Of a stretch of 64,000 nt of DNA, positions 1 to 7,669 are shown one piece after another. The DNA comes from G963668185 sp965237445 (GTDB lineage: Bacteria; Chloroflexota; Dehalococcoidia; Lucifugimonadales; G963668185): NCBI GenBank assembly GCA_965237445.1, contig OZ250142.1, forward strand, positions 1,302,001 to 1,366,000, written 5' to 3'. Position 1 is the first letter of the stretch. Each line of letters opens with the position of its first letter. The position numbers and the translations under genes are program-made. The notes beneath the pieces were generated by a model. It was not told where the DNA came from, did not search any database, and saw nothing but the letters and a program-made list of their open reading frames with translations.

Positions 1-787
1 CTTGGGGGGCGAGCCCATCGCCTTGGCTTACTGAACGCTCTGCGGCACCGGAATCGTGTATTCCGCCAGGGTCTACGGTAAGCCAACAACCTTCGGTACC
101 AGCGGCCTCCTCTTCCGGAGCAACAAGCTCATGTACGATCGCGGCACGGAGACCATCTGGCACCAGTTCACTGGAGAGCCTGTCTTCGGCCCGATGGCAG
201 GCCAGCACCCCCGCTTGACCTACTACCCGTCGGTCCTTACGACATGGGCGGAGTGGCTTGAAGACCATCCGGATACTACGGTCATCTCGGACGATACGGG
301 CGTATACCCTGCCGACTTCTACGTTGAGGAGAGCAATCCCGAAGCCATCTACTACGAGTACTTCAAAGACTCTGAGACGATGTTCCCGATCTGGAACAGG
401 GATGAGTCCCTCGAGACCAAGTCCCGTGTCTTGGGCCTGGAGATTGATGGCGCCTTCAAAGCGTATCCCATCGACCTCCTCCAGCAAGAACGCGTCGTGA
501 ACGACACGGTGGCGGGCGTCGATGTTGTCGTCATCGGATCTTCTGACACGTTCGCCGCCCAGATTTACGAGCGCGACGGCCTTACGTTCACAGAACCCTC
601 TGGTCACGGCACAGGTCTGCCGGCCACACTGGAAGACGATTCAGGAGCTCTCTGGAGCGTGGGCAACGAGTACCTCACCAGCAGCGACCAGTCCGCTAGT
701 CAATTACGGCGCGTCCCAACACAGACCTCCTTCTGGTTCGGCTGGTTCGCGTTCCACCCGGACACCGGGATCTACACGGGGCCCTGA
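1..787 (+). CDS. DUF3179 protein, probable selenoprotein (partial 5')
   Basis: The reading frame enters from the window edge (codons start at base 2) and runs to TGA at 785-787. It matches the DUF3179 family, seen in the segments FGTSGLLFRSNKLMYDR and HQFTGEPVFGPMAG. Function of the family is unknown. The frame is interrupted once, by TGA at 32-34, in the context GEPIALAY-TGA-TLCGTG. Family members have a Cys here (YCxLCG), so the TGA replaces the first Cys of a CxxC motif. A perfect 6-bp hairpin (49-54 with 60-65, loop CGTGT) begins 15 nt after the TGA. Its loop starts 20 nt after the TGA, as in bacterial SECIS elements, and selA lies in the same window. Reading: UxxC selenoprotein. Alternatives are a nonsense mutation or sequencing error, with a shorter product starting at GTG 56 that would lack the redox motif. 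Confidence 0.75.
32..34 (+). other. candidate Sec-encoding TGA codon
   Basis: In-frame TGA at the position of the first Cys of the CxxC motif of DUF3179 proteins. Reading resumes directly with TLCGTG, so nothing is lost except the Cys. Recoding as selenocysteine would give a UxxC motif. Confidence 0.6.
49..65 (+). promoter_or_regulatory. candidate bacterial SECIS hairpin
   Basis: CGGAAT (49-54) pairs perfectly with ATTCCG (60-65) around the loop CGTGT (55-59). The loop starts 20 nt after the TGA at 32-34 and has G as its second base. This agrees with the general bacterial SECIS pattern as I know it: a short stem-loop within about 40 nt downstream and G in the first two loop positions. The geometry closely matches the hairpin after the TGA at 59229-59231. 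Confidence 0.5.
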
Positions 788-798
788 GCAGAGGCCCC

Positions 799-1830
799 AT
801 GGCTCTTGAGAAGCACGTCACCGCCGACCAGCTACGCTCGGCCATTGACGCTCTTCCCAGAACCCGGCTGGCGCACCTGCCGACACCGCTGGATGAATGC
901 CCCCGGCTGGCAAGGACGCTCGTACCGGACGGCCGCGTCCCTGCCGTATACGTGAAGCGCGACGACCTCACCGGCCTTGGCATGGGCGGCAACAAGGTCC
1001 GCCATTTCGAGTTCCGCATTGGCGATGCGCTTGCTAACGGCTGCGACACGATCATCTATGTGGACGACGCTAACGCCGGCCGGGCCGCAGCAGCCGCGTC
1101 CGCCAGGGCGGGCCTGCGCTACGTTCAGGTTGTCCCCGTGGGAACGCCGCCTCCGTCCAACGCGAACCTGATGCTGTCCCGAATCTCAGGCGCAGACCTT
1201 CAATTCGTTCCCGTATCCGGCCCGCGCCGGATCGAGGCCCACGAGTTCGCGGCCGGGATTGAGGCCAACCTGCGGCGCGAGGGACGAAGGCCGTATCGCA
1301 TGCAGGCCTTGCCAATGTTCGACCTGTCCGGGGTTGTCTCATACATGCTGGCGGCCTTGGAAATGGCTGACCAGTTTTCGGTGGCGGGCATCGGGCGGGC
1401 CAACCTGTTCACCGTCACAGGACACGGCCACGCCGGGCTGCGCTACGCCGCAAAGCTTCTCGGCCTGCCATGGTCGGTTACGGGGGTCGGCGTCGACCAG
1501 GTGTTTGAGCCGTACCGGCCCCTGGCTGAGTGGGCCGCGCGGGTCGCCGAGCTGCTGTCGCTGCCCGCCTGCCTAACGAATGAGGAGATCGTGATCGATT
1601 CGCATTACGCGGCGCCCGGCTACCATCAGCCTTCCGACGAGTCAGTAGAGGCCGTGAAGCTGGCCGCCCGAACGGAGGGCCTCGTACTGGACCCCGCGTA
1701 CACTGGCAAGGCCATGGCCGCGCTCATCGGCCACGTCCGCTCCGGCGCTGCCGATCCGGGCACGGCCATCGTGTTCGTGCATACTGGCGGCCTGCCAATG
1801 CTGTTCGACAACGCCGGCCGGTTCGATTAG
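799..1830 (+). CDS. PLP-dependent D-cysteine desulfhydrase / ACC deaminase-type enzyme
   Basis: 343-residue fold-type II PLP enzyme. YVKRDDLTGLGMGGNKVRHF near residues 51-70 is the family signature, and Lys66 of GGNK is the expected Schiff-base lysine. Relatives (D-cysteine desulfhydrase, ACC deaminase) break down small amino acids to a keto acid and ammonia, with sulfide from cysteine. The sequence alone does not fix the substrate. Length is typical for the family. It starts 11 nt after the DUF3179 gene on the same strand, so the two may be co-transcribed. Confidence 0.8.
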   Translation: MALEKHVTADQLRSAIDALPRTRLAHLPTPLDECPRLARTLVPDGRVPAVYVKRDDLTGLGMGGNKVRHFEFRIGDALANGCDTIIYVDDANAGRAAAAASARAGLRYVQVVPVGTPPPSNANLMLSRISGADLQFVPVSGPRRIEAHEFAAGIEANLRREGRRPYRMQALPMFDLSGVVSYMLAALEMADQFSVAGIGRANLFTVTGHGHAGLRYAAKLLGLPWSVTGVGVDQVFEPYRPLAEWAARVAELLSLPACLTNEEIVIDSHYAAPGYHQPSDESVEAVKLAARTEGLVLDPAYTGKAMAALIGHVRSGAADPGTAIVFVHTGGLPMLFDNAGRFD

Positions 1831-1840
1831 CCCTACCGTA

Positions 1841-1984
1841 TTACCGAGCGCAGATCGCGAAGGCCACTCCCACGATCAGGCCCAGCAACGCCAGCCCCAT
1901 CAGCCCGATGAACACGTACAGTGCCCGCTCCGCCAGCCGCAGGAGCTTGGTCGACTTGTCGTCACCGGGGCCTTGATAGTACAC
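1841..1984 (-). CDS. possible small single-pass membrane protein
   Basis: 47-codon frame from GTG (1984-1982) to TAA (1843-1841), too short for ordinary gene calling. A charged N-terminus (GDDKSTKLLRLAERAL) is followed by one hydrophobic helix of about 22 residues (VFIGLMGLALLGLIVGVAFAI) interrupted only by small residues. Third codon positions are GC-rich like the neighbours. No clear ribosome-binding site precedes the GTG. It lies just downstream of the tRNA-Leu gene on the same strand. Function unknown; it could be a chance frame. Confidence 0.35.
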   Translation of the reverse strand: MYYQGPGDDKSTKLLRLAERALYVFIGLMGLALLGLIVGVAFAICAR

Positions 1985-2055
1985 GCAGTAGGCTCAGGTA
2001 GGCGCGACTTGGTGCAGTCGGGCCAAGTAATACGGGCCAGATAATAGCGGATAGT

Positions 2056-2141
2056 TGGTGCCCAGGAAGGGACTCGAACCCCCACTCCCTTTCGGGAAGC
2101 GAATTTTAAGTCCGCTGCGTATGCCGTTTCGCCACCTGGGC
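2056..2141 (-). tRNA. tRNA-Leu (anticodon TAA)
   Basis: On the minus strand the acceptor arm GCCCAGG (2141-2135) pairs with CCTGGGC (2066-2060), followed by the discriminator A and an encoded CCA (2058-2056). The anticodon is TAA in the context CGGACTTAAAATTCG. A long variable arm (CTTCCCGAAAGGGAG) marks a class II tRNA, and the T loop reads GGTTCGAGTCC. All arms are intact. Confidence 0.95.
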
Positions 2142-2191
2142 GCACTTTCCTCCGCGATTATACCGCGCCCTCCGTGCGGCAGCGGCCCCTC

Positions 2192-3892
2192 CTACAGCGG
2201 CATCAGAGGCAGGACGAGCCTGGAGGGACGCTCCCGGTCGTGGTACAGCGTCTGCCGAGCGGCCCGAAACTCCGCGTCAGACCAGAAGTCGGCCCCGGTG
2301 TTGTGATTGCGGTCGAAGTTCGGGAAGTCCGAGCTCGACACGTCAAGCCGGATCCTGTGCCCCTTCAGAAAACGCACCCCAACGGGATTCAGTCTGATCG
2401 TGAACTCGTGCGGCCGGCCCGGCTCGAGCAGCTCCGGCCGGTTGTATCCCTCCCTGTACCGGGCCCGCACGATGCCGTAGGTCAGGTTCACCGCCAGCCC
2501 GTCTGGGTGAACGTCGATCAGCTTCGCCGTGAAGTCGGTGTCCGGCGCGCTCGTCGAGGCCCACAGCTTCAGCACCATCGGCCCGATCACCTCGACCTCC
2601 TGCTCGAGCGGCGGCGTCTGGTACACCAGCACGTCGGCGCGCCCGTCATTCGGCGCTTGATCGCGTGGCGCCGCCTGCGCGTCCGCGTCCATCAGGCTCA
2701 TCACAGGGTCTCGCGGATCGTAAGTGTACGAGTCCGGCCGCTCCTCTCCCGGCTCGTTGGTCGACAGCACCCCGTCCCCCGAGACGGTGTTCGCCTTCCC
2801 CTCGCTGTGCAGGAAGAACTCCGTGGACTGAGCCTGCTCAGGCGGCCACTCCTCCTCGTACCGCCACTCGTTCCGTCCGACCACGAACAGCTTCACCGGC
2901 GGCTCCGAGCCCATACCGTCGTCGATGCCCTTTAGCCGGTAGTCGTACCACCGGGCGATCACGTCCGCGTATGTGTCTGTCATGCCTGGGCCGAAGTCCA
3001 GCGGCCCTTGACGCTGGCCCATGTTTCCCACGTTGTGTCCCCACGGGCCGATGATGAGCCGGTGCTCGCCCCGCACGGCCTCTGGGCCGTTCGCCACAAG
3101 GCCCGCGAACATGTCCACGGTGCCGATCAGTCGGTCCCACCATCCGGTGAGACTGCAGGTGGGGACTGACACCTTCGGCAACACTTTGTCCAGCGCCCAG
3201 TGCTCCAGGTTCTGCTCTCGCAGGTACGTCCTGAGCTGCGGCGTGAGAGTCGAGAACACATCGTCGGGGATGTCGTCCAGCGGCGTGTACCAGACCCACT
3301 TGCCTCTCAGATCGGTGCGCCACTGCTCGTCCGCCTCGTCGGCCGTGCGCGGCCCCGATCCGCAGTCGCCGCCCGCGCGCTGTCTCGCGTCCACGGCCAT
3401 CCTGTGCGTCCACTGAAGGCGCCGTGCCGTCTCGAAAACGCCGGAGTTCAGGTCGAGCAACCGCATCGAGATGCCACCCGCGAAGATCGCCTTTAGTGAT
3501 GGCGGCTGCGTCTCCGCCATGCGCCAGATGCACCACGTCGGGTACGAGTGGCCCCACGTGCCCACCTGGCCGTCGCTCCCCGTAAGCGAGGCCGCCCATT
3601 CGACCGTATCATAGCCGTCCGGACCGTCCAGCACCTCCGAGTTGTCGCGAAACTGCCACAGGAACTCTCCGTCCGAAGCGTAGCGCCCCCGGATGTCCTG
3701 CGCCACCACGACGTACCCCCGCGCTGCCAGCTCCCTGGCGTGCTGGACATTGCGCCCGCCCCGCTTGTCGTACGGAGTCCGCATCACCAGCACCGGATAC
3801 GAGCCCCCGCCCGCCGGCCGGTAAACGTCCGCCCGCAGCACCACGCCGTCCCGCATCTCAGCCGGCACGTCGCGCTCTACATTGAAGTTCAT
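2192..3892 (-). CDS. CocE/NonD family serine hydrolase
   Basis: 566 residues, the usual length for CocE/NonD hydrolases, which cleave esters or amides (cocaine esterase, X-Pro dipeptidyl peptidase-like). The N-terminal alpha/beta-hydrolase domain has the nucleophile elbow GTWGHSYP with Ser116. A late Asp is offered in GWWDRL and the His in IIGPWGHN. The C-terminal third (from about residue 400) is the jelly-roll X-Pro dipeptidyl C domain, with KLWASTSAPDTDFTAKL and RIRLDVSSSDFPNFDRN. The residue after the elbow is Pro where Gly is commoner. No signal peptide, so probably cytoplasmic. Substrate unknown. It is a single gene, with tRNA-Leu downstream. Confidence 0.88.
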   Translation of the reverse strand: MNFNVERDVPAEMRDGVVLRADVYRPAGGGSYPVLVMRTPYDKRGGRNVQHARELAARGYVVVAQDIRGRYASDGEFLWQFRDNSEVLDGPDGYDTVEWAASLTGSDGQVGTWGHSYPTWCIWRMAETQPPSLKAIFAGGISMRLLDLNSGVFETARRLQWTHRMAVDARQRAGGDCGSGPRTADEADEQWRTDLRGKWVWYTPLDDIPDDVFSTLTPQLRTYLREQNLEHWALDKVLPKVSVPTCSLTGWWDRLIGTVDMFAGLVANGPEAVRGEHRLIIGPWGHNVGNMGQRQGPLDFGPGMTDTYADVIARWYDYRLKGIDDGMGSEPPVKLFVVGRNEWRYEEEWPPEQAQSTEFFLHSEGKANTVSGDGVLSTNEPGEERPDSYTYDPRDPVMSLMDADAQAAPRDQAPNDGRADVLVYQTPPLEQEVEVIGPMVLKLWASTSAPDTDFTAKLIDVHPDGLAVNLTYGIVRARYREGYNRPELLEPGRPHEFTIRLNPVGVRFLKGHRIRLDVSSSDFPNFDRNHNTGADFWSDAEFRAARQTLYHDRERPSRLVLPLMPL

Positions 3893-3953
3893 GTTGCCTG
3901 CTAGCTGACTTCGTTCCTGGGCCTTATGGCAAGTGCGGTGGTTGCGCTGCGCG

Positions 3954-4225
3954 TCATTCCAGGGGAGCGATCTTGTCGGGCGCTTCTCGCCTTCTCATAC
4001 GTCTCCAGGATTCCCGCAACTCTGTCCGGTGCAGTGCGGCCCATTCAACCACCATGCTTTGGGCGCGTGGTGGTAGCCGGCCGTGCAGAATTATGGGAGG
4101 GTCTATGTTTACCACTGCGCGGCCGCCTCCGTATCGCGCCCGTATCGCGCATGGAAGTGGGCGGGCTCATGGTCGTTGAAGTACATCTGGATCACGATCC
4201 CGTAGAACCGCGAGAGTTCAGGCAT
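3954..4225 (-). pseudogene. DUF4160 protein, frameshifted by an 11-bp tandem duplication
   Basis: The frame from ATG 4225 gives MPELSRFYGIVIQMYFND and HFHARYG, the N-terminus of DUF4160 proteins, then stops at 4109. The missing C-terminus lies intact in another frame down to TGA at 3956-3954, with segments AVVNIDPPIILHGRLP and VVEWAALHRTELRESW. The break coincides with two exact tandem copies of CCGTATCGCGC at 4129-4139 and 4140-4150 (plus strand). Removing one copy restores one open frame of about 85 codons. DUF4160 and DUF2442 usually sit side by side as a small toxin-antitoxin-like pair, as here, with an 8-nt overlap. Confidence 0.85.
4129..4150. repeat. 11-bp tandem duplication (2 copies)
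   Basis: Exact head-to-tail copies of CCGTATCGCGC at 4129-4139 and 4140-4150, inside the DUF4160 gene. The 11-bp insertion is not a multiple of three and explains the frameshift. Confidence 0.9.
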
Positions 4226-4544
4226 CGCTGAGAATCGACGCTGCCATCGGCATGACCTCGGCAAGGGACTTGCCGGTAAGTTGCAGATAGAGAGCGTCAG
4301 GGCACAACTCCAATTCCTCACCCCAGGCGATGGCGTCGTAATCGGTTATGCTCACCCGGGCGAAAAAGGCGAGATCGTCCCAAGCCTCGAACACACCGTC
4401 ACCGGCTAGAGTGGACAGGTCCACCTCGCCCTCGGAGCCGTCGGAGTACCTGAGCCAAACGCGGTGACCCTCTCGCGCCTCCACCGCCGTCGGTCGTACA
4501 TGAGTCACTTCCGCGCCTGCCCTACTTGATTGTGTGGTGTTCAT
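4218..4544 (-). CDS. DUF2442 domain protein
   Basis: 108 residues. The central part (VWLRYSDGSEGEVDLSTLAG, then GVFEAWDDLAFFARVSI and AIAWGEELELCPDALYLQL) is the DUF2442 signature. These small proteins have no established biochemistry and commonly accompany DUF4160 proteins in toxin-antitoxin-like pairs. Here DUF2442 is upstream and its end overlaps the start of the frameshifted DUF4160 gene, implying translational coupling before the partner broke. The frame is intact. Confidence 0.8.
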   Translation of the reverse strand: MNTTQSSRAGAEVTHVRPTAVEAREGHRVWLRYSDGSEGEVDLSTLAGDGVFEAWDDLAFFARVSITDYDAIAWGEELELCPDALYLQLTGKSLAEVMPMAASILSDA

Positions 4545-4568
4545 CAGCCAACCCCTCGCGTGAAATCT

Positions 4569-5138
4569 CTAGCTTGTCCATCCTTGTGAGCATTTGCGTC
4601 GAACCCAATTGCGACCAAAGGACATCCGCGCGTTACTGGGTGGTACTCCTTGCCTGCGGACGAATGCCCGATGAATCCACTCGGCCATCTGCGCGGGTGT
4701 CCACGGTTGCGGCCATTTGTAGATCAGAGCATACGGATCGTTCCCTTGGCAGTTGTCTGCCAGCCTGGGGGGTAACAATCGAGTATTGTGGGATTGTGTC
4801 CGAATGCTTGGATGGTTGGGCAGTAAGATGCCTAACAGACCGCACCTGGGATTTTTCTTGGTCTTTCGAATGCTGGCGCCGATCTCCCAGTCCACGTGCC
4901 TTCTTTGCCAAGTGCAGGGGCCAATCAGCACAATCGTCACTGACGCATCCCGAATGTATTCGTCGCGGATCTTCTGACGAATAGTCGGCGTCTTTAGTCC
5001 AGCATCGACTATGTCTCCTGTGTCAACTGACCTATCTACCAGGCGCTTTCCCATCATGCGTACAAACAGTTCCTTGTACTTAATGTCCTCTTCGTAGAAG
5101 CTGATGAAAACCTTGTGACGCGGGATTCTGTCGGCCAT
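4569..5138 (-). CDS. TIR-like (DUF1863/ThsB-like) domain protein
   Basis: 189 residues from ATG 5138, preceded by the ribosome-binding site GAGGAA; the longer open frame upstream is ignored. The N-terminal 120 residues carry the TIR-like signature: HKVFISFYEEDIKYKELF, then DGDI-like VDTGDIVDAGLKT, IRQKIRDEYIRDASVTIVLI and HVDWEIGASIRKTK. Proteins of this type (DUF1863, related to Thoeris ThsB) act in NAD-based anti-phage signalling or as effectors. The C-terminal 60 residues are basic and not recognised. The gene is 32 bp downstream of a small membrane protein gene on the same strand, a known gene pairing for this TIR-like group. Role in defence is inferred. Confidence 0.78.
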   Translation of the reverse strand: MADRIPRHKVFISFYEEDIKYKELFVRMMGKRLVDRSVDTGDIVDAGLKTPTIRQKIRDEYIRDASVTIVLIGPCTWQRRHVDWEIGASIRKTKKNPRCGLLGILLPNHPSIRTQSHNTRLLPPRLADNCQGNDPYALIYKWPQPWTPAQMAEWIHRAFVRRQGVPPSNARMSFGRNWVRRKCSQGWTS

Positions 5139-5170
5139 GGGTCGTTTCCTCGTCGGGATTGAGTCTGTGG

Positions 5171-5610
5171 TTAAAGAACCAGCAGCCAAGCCAGCAGGAC
5201 CGTGGCCGCCACCACAACGTAGAACAGCGGCACCGAGAACGACAAGAACATCGCCCAGAACATTCCCTTGGCCGTCGACCCCTTGGGAGCACTGAATAGA
5301 GATCTGAGGTCGAGGCCTCGCCGCCGTGAATATTGAGTACAAAGGCGTTGTACGAGTTTCGGAAGCCCCGCTCCAGTGCTAGGTAGTAGGCGTCCAGCAC
5401 AAAGAACAGGGCGGTCGGCGCCAACGCTATCAACGCGTGCCGTGGATCGCCTGTCTGCGCTACCAGCACAAGAATGGCCGAGACAAGCGTTACGCACCAC
5501 ACTTTGCACGAGCGGCTATTCTCCGCCATCCGCTGGATCACTCCCTGCATGATGGTCAGGTGCGCCTGAACTCCAGGCGATTCGTGGTTCAAGTCCGTGC
5601 TTTCGGACAA
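5171..5610 (-). pseudogene. small multi-pass membrane partner of the TIR-like gene, frameshifted
   Basis: The frame from ATG 5610 encodes HLTIMQGVIQRMAENS, two hydrophobic helices (VWCVTLVSAILVLVA and ALIALAPTALFFVLDAYYL) and ERGFRNSYNAFV, then passes into low-quality sequence from about 5290. A different frame over 5171-5290 encodes the expected last helices, STAKGMFWAMFLSFSVPLF and VVVAATVLLAWLLVL, and stops 32 bp before the TIR-like start. A -1 shift near 5285-5300 would join them into a protein of about 145 residues with three to four membrane helices, the usual size of this partner. It could be a real mutation, a sequencing error or, less likely, programmed slippage at CCCAAGGGG. Confidence 0.7.
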
Positions 5611-5876
5611 TTGCTACCCCACGCCGACTCATCTACCGTCTCGAAGACATCGAGGGCGGAATTGAACGCCTCCGCTTCCTCGCGGCTCCACGCGCCGAAC
5701 AGGTCGTCAAGAGAAGACCCGATAGTGTTCGCGTTTCCCTGCTCATCCGCTAGGCCGGCTCCCTTGCGAAGTAGCTTCAACGCGGCTTGATTGAGTGAGG
5801 TTCCGTCACGTCGGGCCAGCCGCCGCATGCTATCCACCAACTCTTCGTTGAATCCTCTGACTGTGAGTTGGTTCAA
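5589..5876 (-). CDS. RHH antitoxin-like protein (VapB/FitA type), no toxin beside it
   Basis: 95 residues. The N-terminus MNQLTVRGFNEELVDSMRRL, followed by ARRDGTSLNQAALKLLR, is a ribbon-helix-helix DNA-binding fold, with one beta strand then two helices. It resembles VapB/FitA antitoxins. These normally precede a PIN-domain toxin gene. Here the next gene on the strand, overlapping by 22 bp, is instead the membrane partner of the TIR-like protein. The antitoxin may be an orphan, or may have been recruited to autoregulate the TIR-like module. Confidence 0.65.
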   Translation of the reverse strand: MNQLTVRGFNEELVDSMRRLARRDGTSLNQAALKLLRKGAGLADEQGNANTIGSSLDDLFGAWSREEAEAFNSALDVFETVDESAWGSNCPKART

Positions 5877-6067
5877 TTCTCATCTCTCTTCGTGAGTCAG
5901 TTTGTGAGGCAACATGAATCACCATAGCCGCCGCCTCGCGCGAGGGTCAAGGCGACGGCGAGCCCTCGCGTTGCCTGCCGCCGCCGGGCCGCCGTAGAAT
6001 ACCGCCCGGCGGGCAGTCCGCACGGCACGACGTGCGACGCACCCAGCTCCGGTAAGGAGAGTCGCCT

Positions 6068-7504
6068 CTGAACGACGAACGCATCGACACCGCCCTCGAA
6101 TTCCTGCGCCTCCACAAGCCCAGGCACGTCCGTCGCATCCAGCGCTTGGTCAAGGAGCCCAGCAGCTCGATAGAGCGCGTCGGCGTCCGCGAGTGCGCCG
6201 GGTTGCTCGCGCGCATGCATGCAGAAGTAGGTCTGTCCGAGTGCGATGTCGTGGAGACTGGCGGCCTGCCGGGCGTCTGGGCAAGCTACGATGCCGGCGC
6301 GGCCCGCACCCTCGCGTTGTACAGTTACTTCGATGTCCGCCTCGCGCCTCCGGACGAACCTTGGGACAGTCCGCCCTTCGCCGCCGCTCTCGTGGAGCGC
6401 CCGCCGTACCCCCAGGTTCTCGTTGGCCGGGGCGCTCACGGCACCAAGGGGCCATACGTCGCCTTCCTCAACGCCGTCGAGGCCCTCATCGCCACGGAGG
6501 GCACGCTCCCCGTGAACCTGCTCGTCCTGCTCGAAGGCTCGGAGCTCGTCGGCAGCCCGCACTACCGTCAGATGTTCGCCGCCTACCGCGACAGGCTCGC
6601 CCAGTCCGACGCCTGTCTCTGGCCGGGTGCTTCACAGGACGCGCAGGGCCGCGTGCACGTCGGCATGGGTTGTAAGGGCATGATTTACGGGAGCCTCGAG
6701 TGCTCCGGCTACCGCTGGGGTCGCGGACCGCAGACTGCGCCGCTCCACGGCATGACCAAGGCCGTCGTCGACAGCCCCCCGTGGCGCCTGGTTCAGGCTA
6801 TGGCAACCATGACCGAAATCGATGGCAACAGGGTGACCATAGACGGCTTCGCGGAGAGCGTGCCCCCGCCCACGGACGACGAGATTCGTGCGGCACGGGC
6901 CCATCGAGAGGCTATGGGCGGCGGGACGTGGAAGCAGGTCATTCCCGGCGTAGCTGGCGTACCGGCGCCGGCACGCGACATGGACGATGAAGAGGCCCTG
7001 CTCGCCTACTTCTACGGCCCCAGCTTCAACCTCAACGGCCTCAGCAGCGGCGACACCGGCCCGCCCGCGGCACCGTTCACGCTCCCGCACGCTGCGTCGG
7101 CGAAGTTCGACTTCCGTGTCCCGCGCGGCGTAAGCGCCCACACGTTGCTGCAGCAGATGCGCGCTCATCTCGATCGGCGCGGCTACGACGACATAGAGAT
7201 CGACGCGACCGGAGTGTTCGATCCGTTCGTGAGTGACCCGGACTCGCACCTGTACCGGGCGCTGTTCGGGGCGCTGGAGGACATGGGAGCGCCCGTTGTG
7301 ACCGCGCCGGCCACCGCCGGCGCCGGGCCATGGTCGTTGTTCCCGAACGAACTCGGCGTGCCGATGGCCCGCGGCGTTGGCATCGGCGGCGGCGCGGCCG
7401 GAGTTAACGAGTACCTTGTTATCGACGGCGCGGGAGCGGTCGGCGGCCTGATCGAGATGGAGACAGCCTTCGTCCGGTTCCTCAGAGAATTTGGCGCCGG
7501 GTAA
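6068..7504 (+). CDS. M20-family metallopeptidase/amidohydrolase, likely CTG start
   Basis: M20 peptidase fold: catalytic domain, inserted dimerisation domain, catalytic domain. Signatures include LALYSYFDVRL (first metal site, usually GHxDVxP, here degenerate), GAHGTKGPYVAFLNA, LLVLLEGSELVGSP (metal and catalytic Glu) and AAGVNEYLVI near the end. The frame is open from a TAA at 6053-6055. A strong ribosome-binding site AAGGAGA (6054-6060) lies 7 nt before CTG 6068, and the residues after it (NDERIDTALEFLRLHKP) fit an M20 N-terminal helix. Starting at TTG 6146 would delete this helix. The product has 478 residues. GHxD is replaced by SYFD, so metal binding may be altered and substrate is unknown. 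Confidence 0.8.
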   Translation: MNDERIDTALEFLRLHKPRHVRRIQRLVKEPSSSIERVGVRECAGLLARMHAEVGLSECDVVETGGLPGVWASYDAGAARTLALYSYFDVRLAPPDEPWDSPPFAAALVERPPYPQVLVGRGAHGTKGPYVAFLNAVEALIATEGTLPVNLLVLLEGSELVGSPHYRQMFAAYRDRLAQSDACLWPGASQDAQGRVHVGMGCKGMIYGSLECSGYRWGRGPQTAPLHGMTKAVVDSPPWRLVQAMATMTEIDGNRVTIDGFAESVPPPTDDEIRAARAHREAMGGGTWKQVIPGVAGVPAPARDMDDEEALLAYFYGPSFNLNGLSSGDTGPPAAPFTLPHAASAKFDFRVPRGVSAHTLLQQMRAHLDRRGYDDIEIDATGVFDPFVSDPDSHLYRALFGALEDMGAPVVTAPATAGAGPWSLFPNELGVPMARGVGIGGGAAGVNEYLVIDGAGAVGGLIEMETAFVRFLREFGAG

Positions 7505-7669
7505 CCTTTGGTACTTCGCGTTGAATCCTTGATGATGGGTCTTGATTTTGCTGGCATGCCCGCGAAGGCGGGTTTCCAGAAGTGGGGTGGGGCGTAACAT
7601 TCATATAGCCTGAACACTTACGGCGTAGGCCCCCCAGGATTGCCCCCCGGATTAAAGGAAGGACCTGAC

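Noticed and set aside
5285..5300. Programmed -1 frameshift site (CCCAAGGGG) in the membrane partner gene
   Set aside because: Not a canonical slippery heptamer and no obvious downstream pseudoknot; mutation or error more likely.
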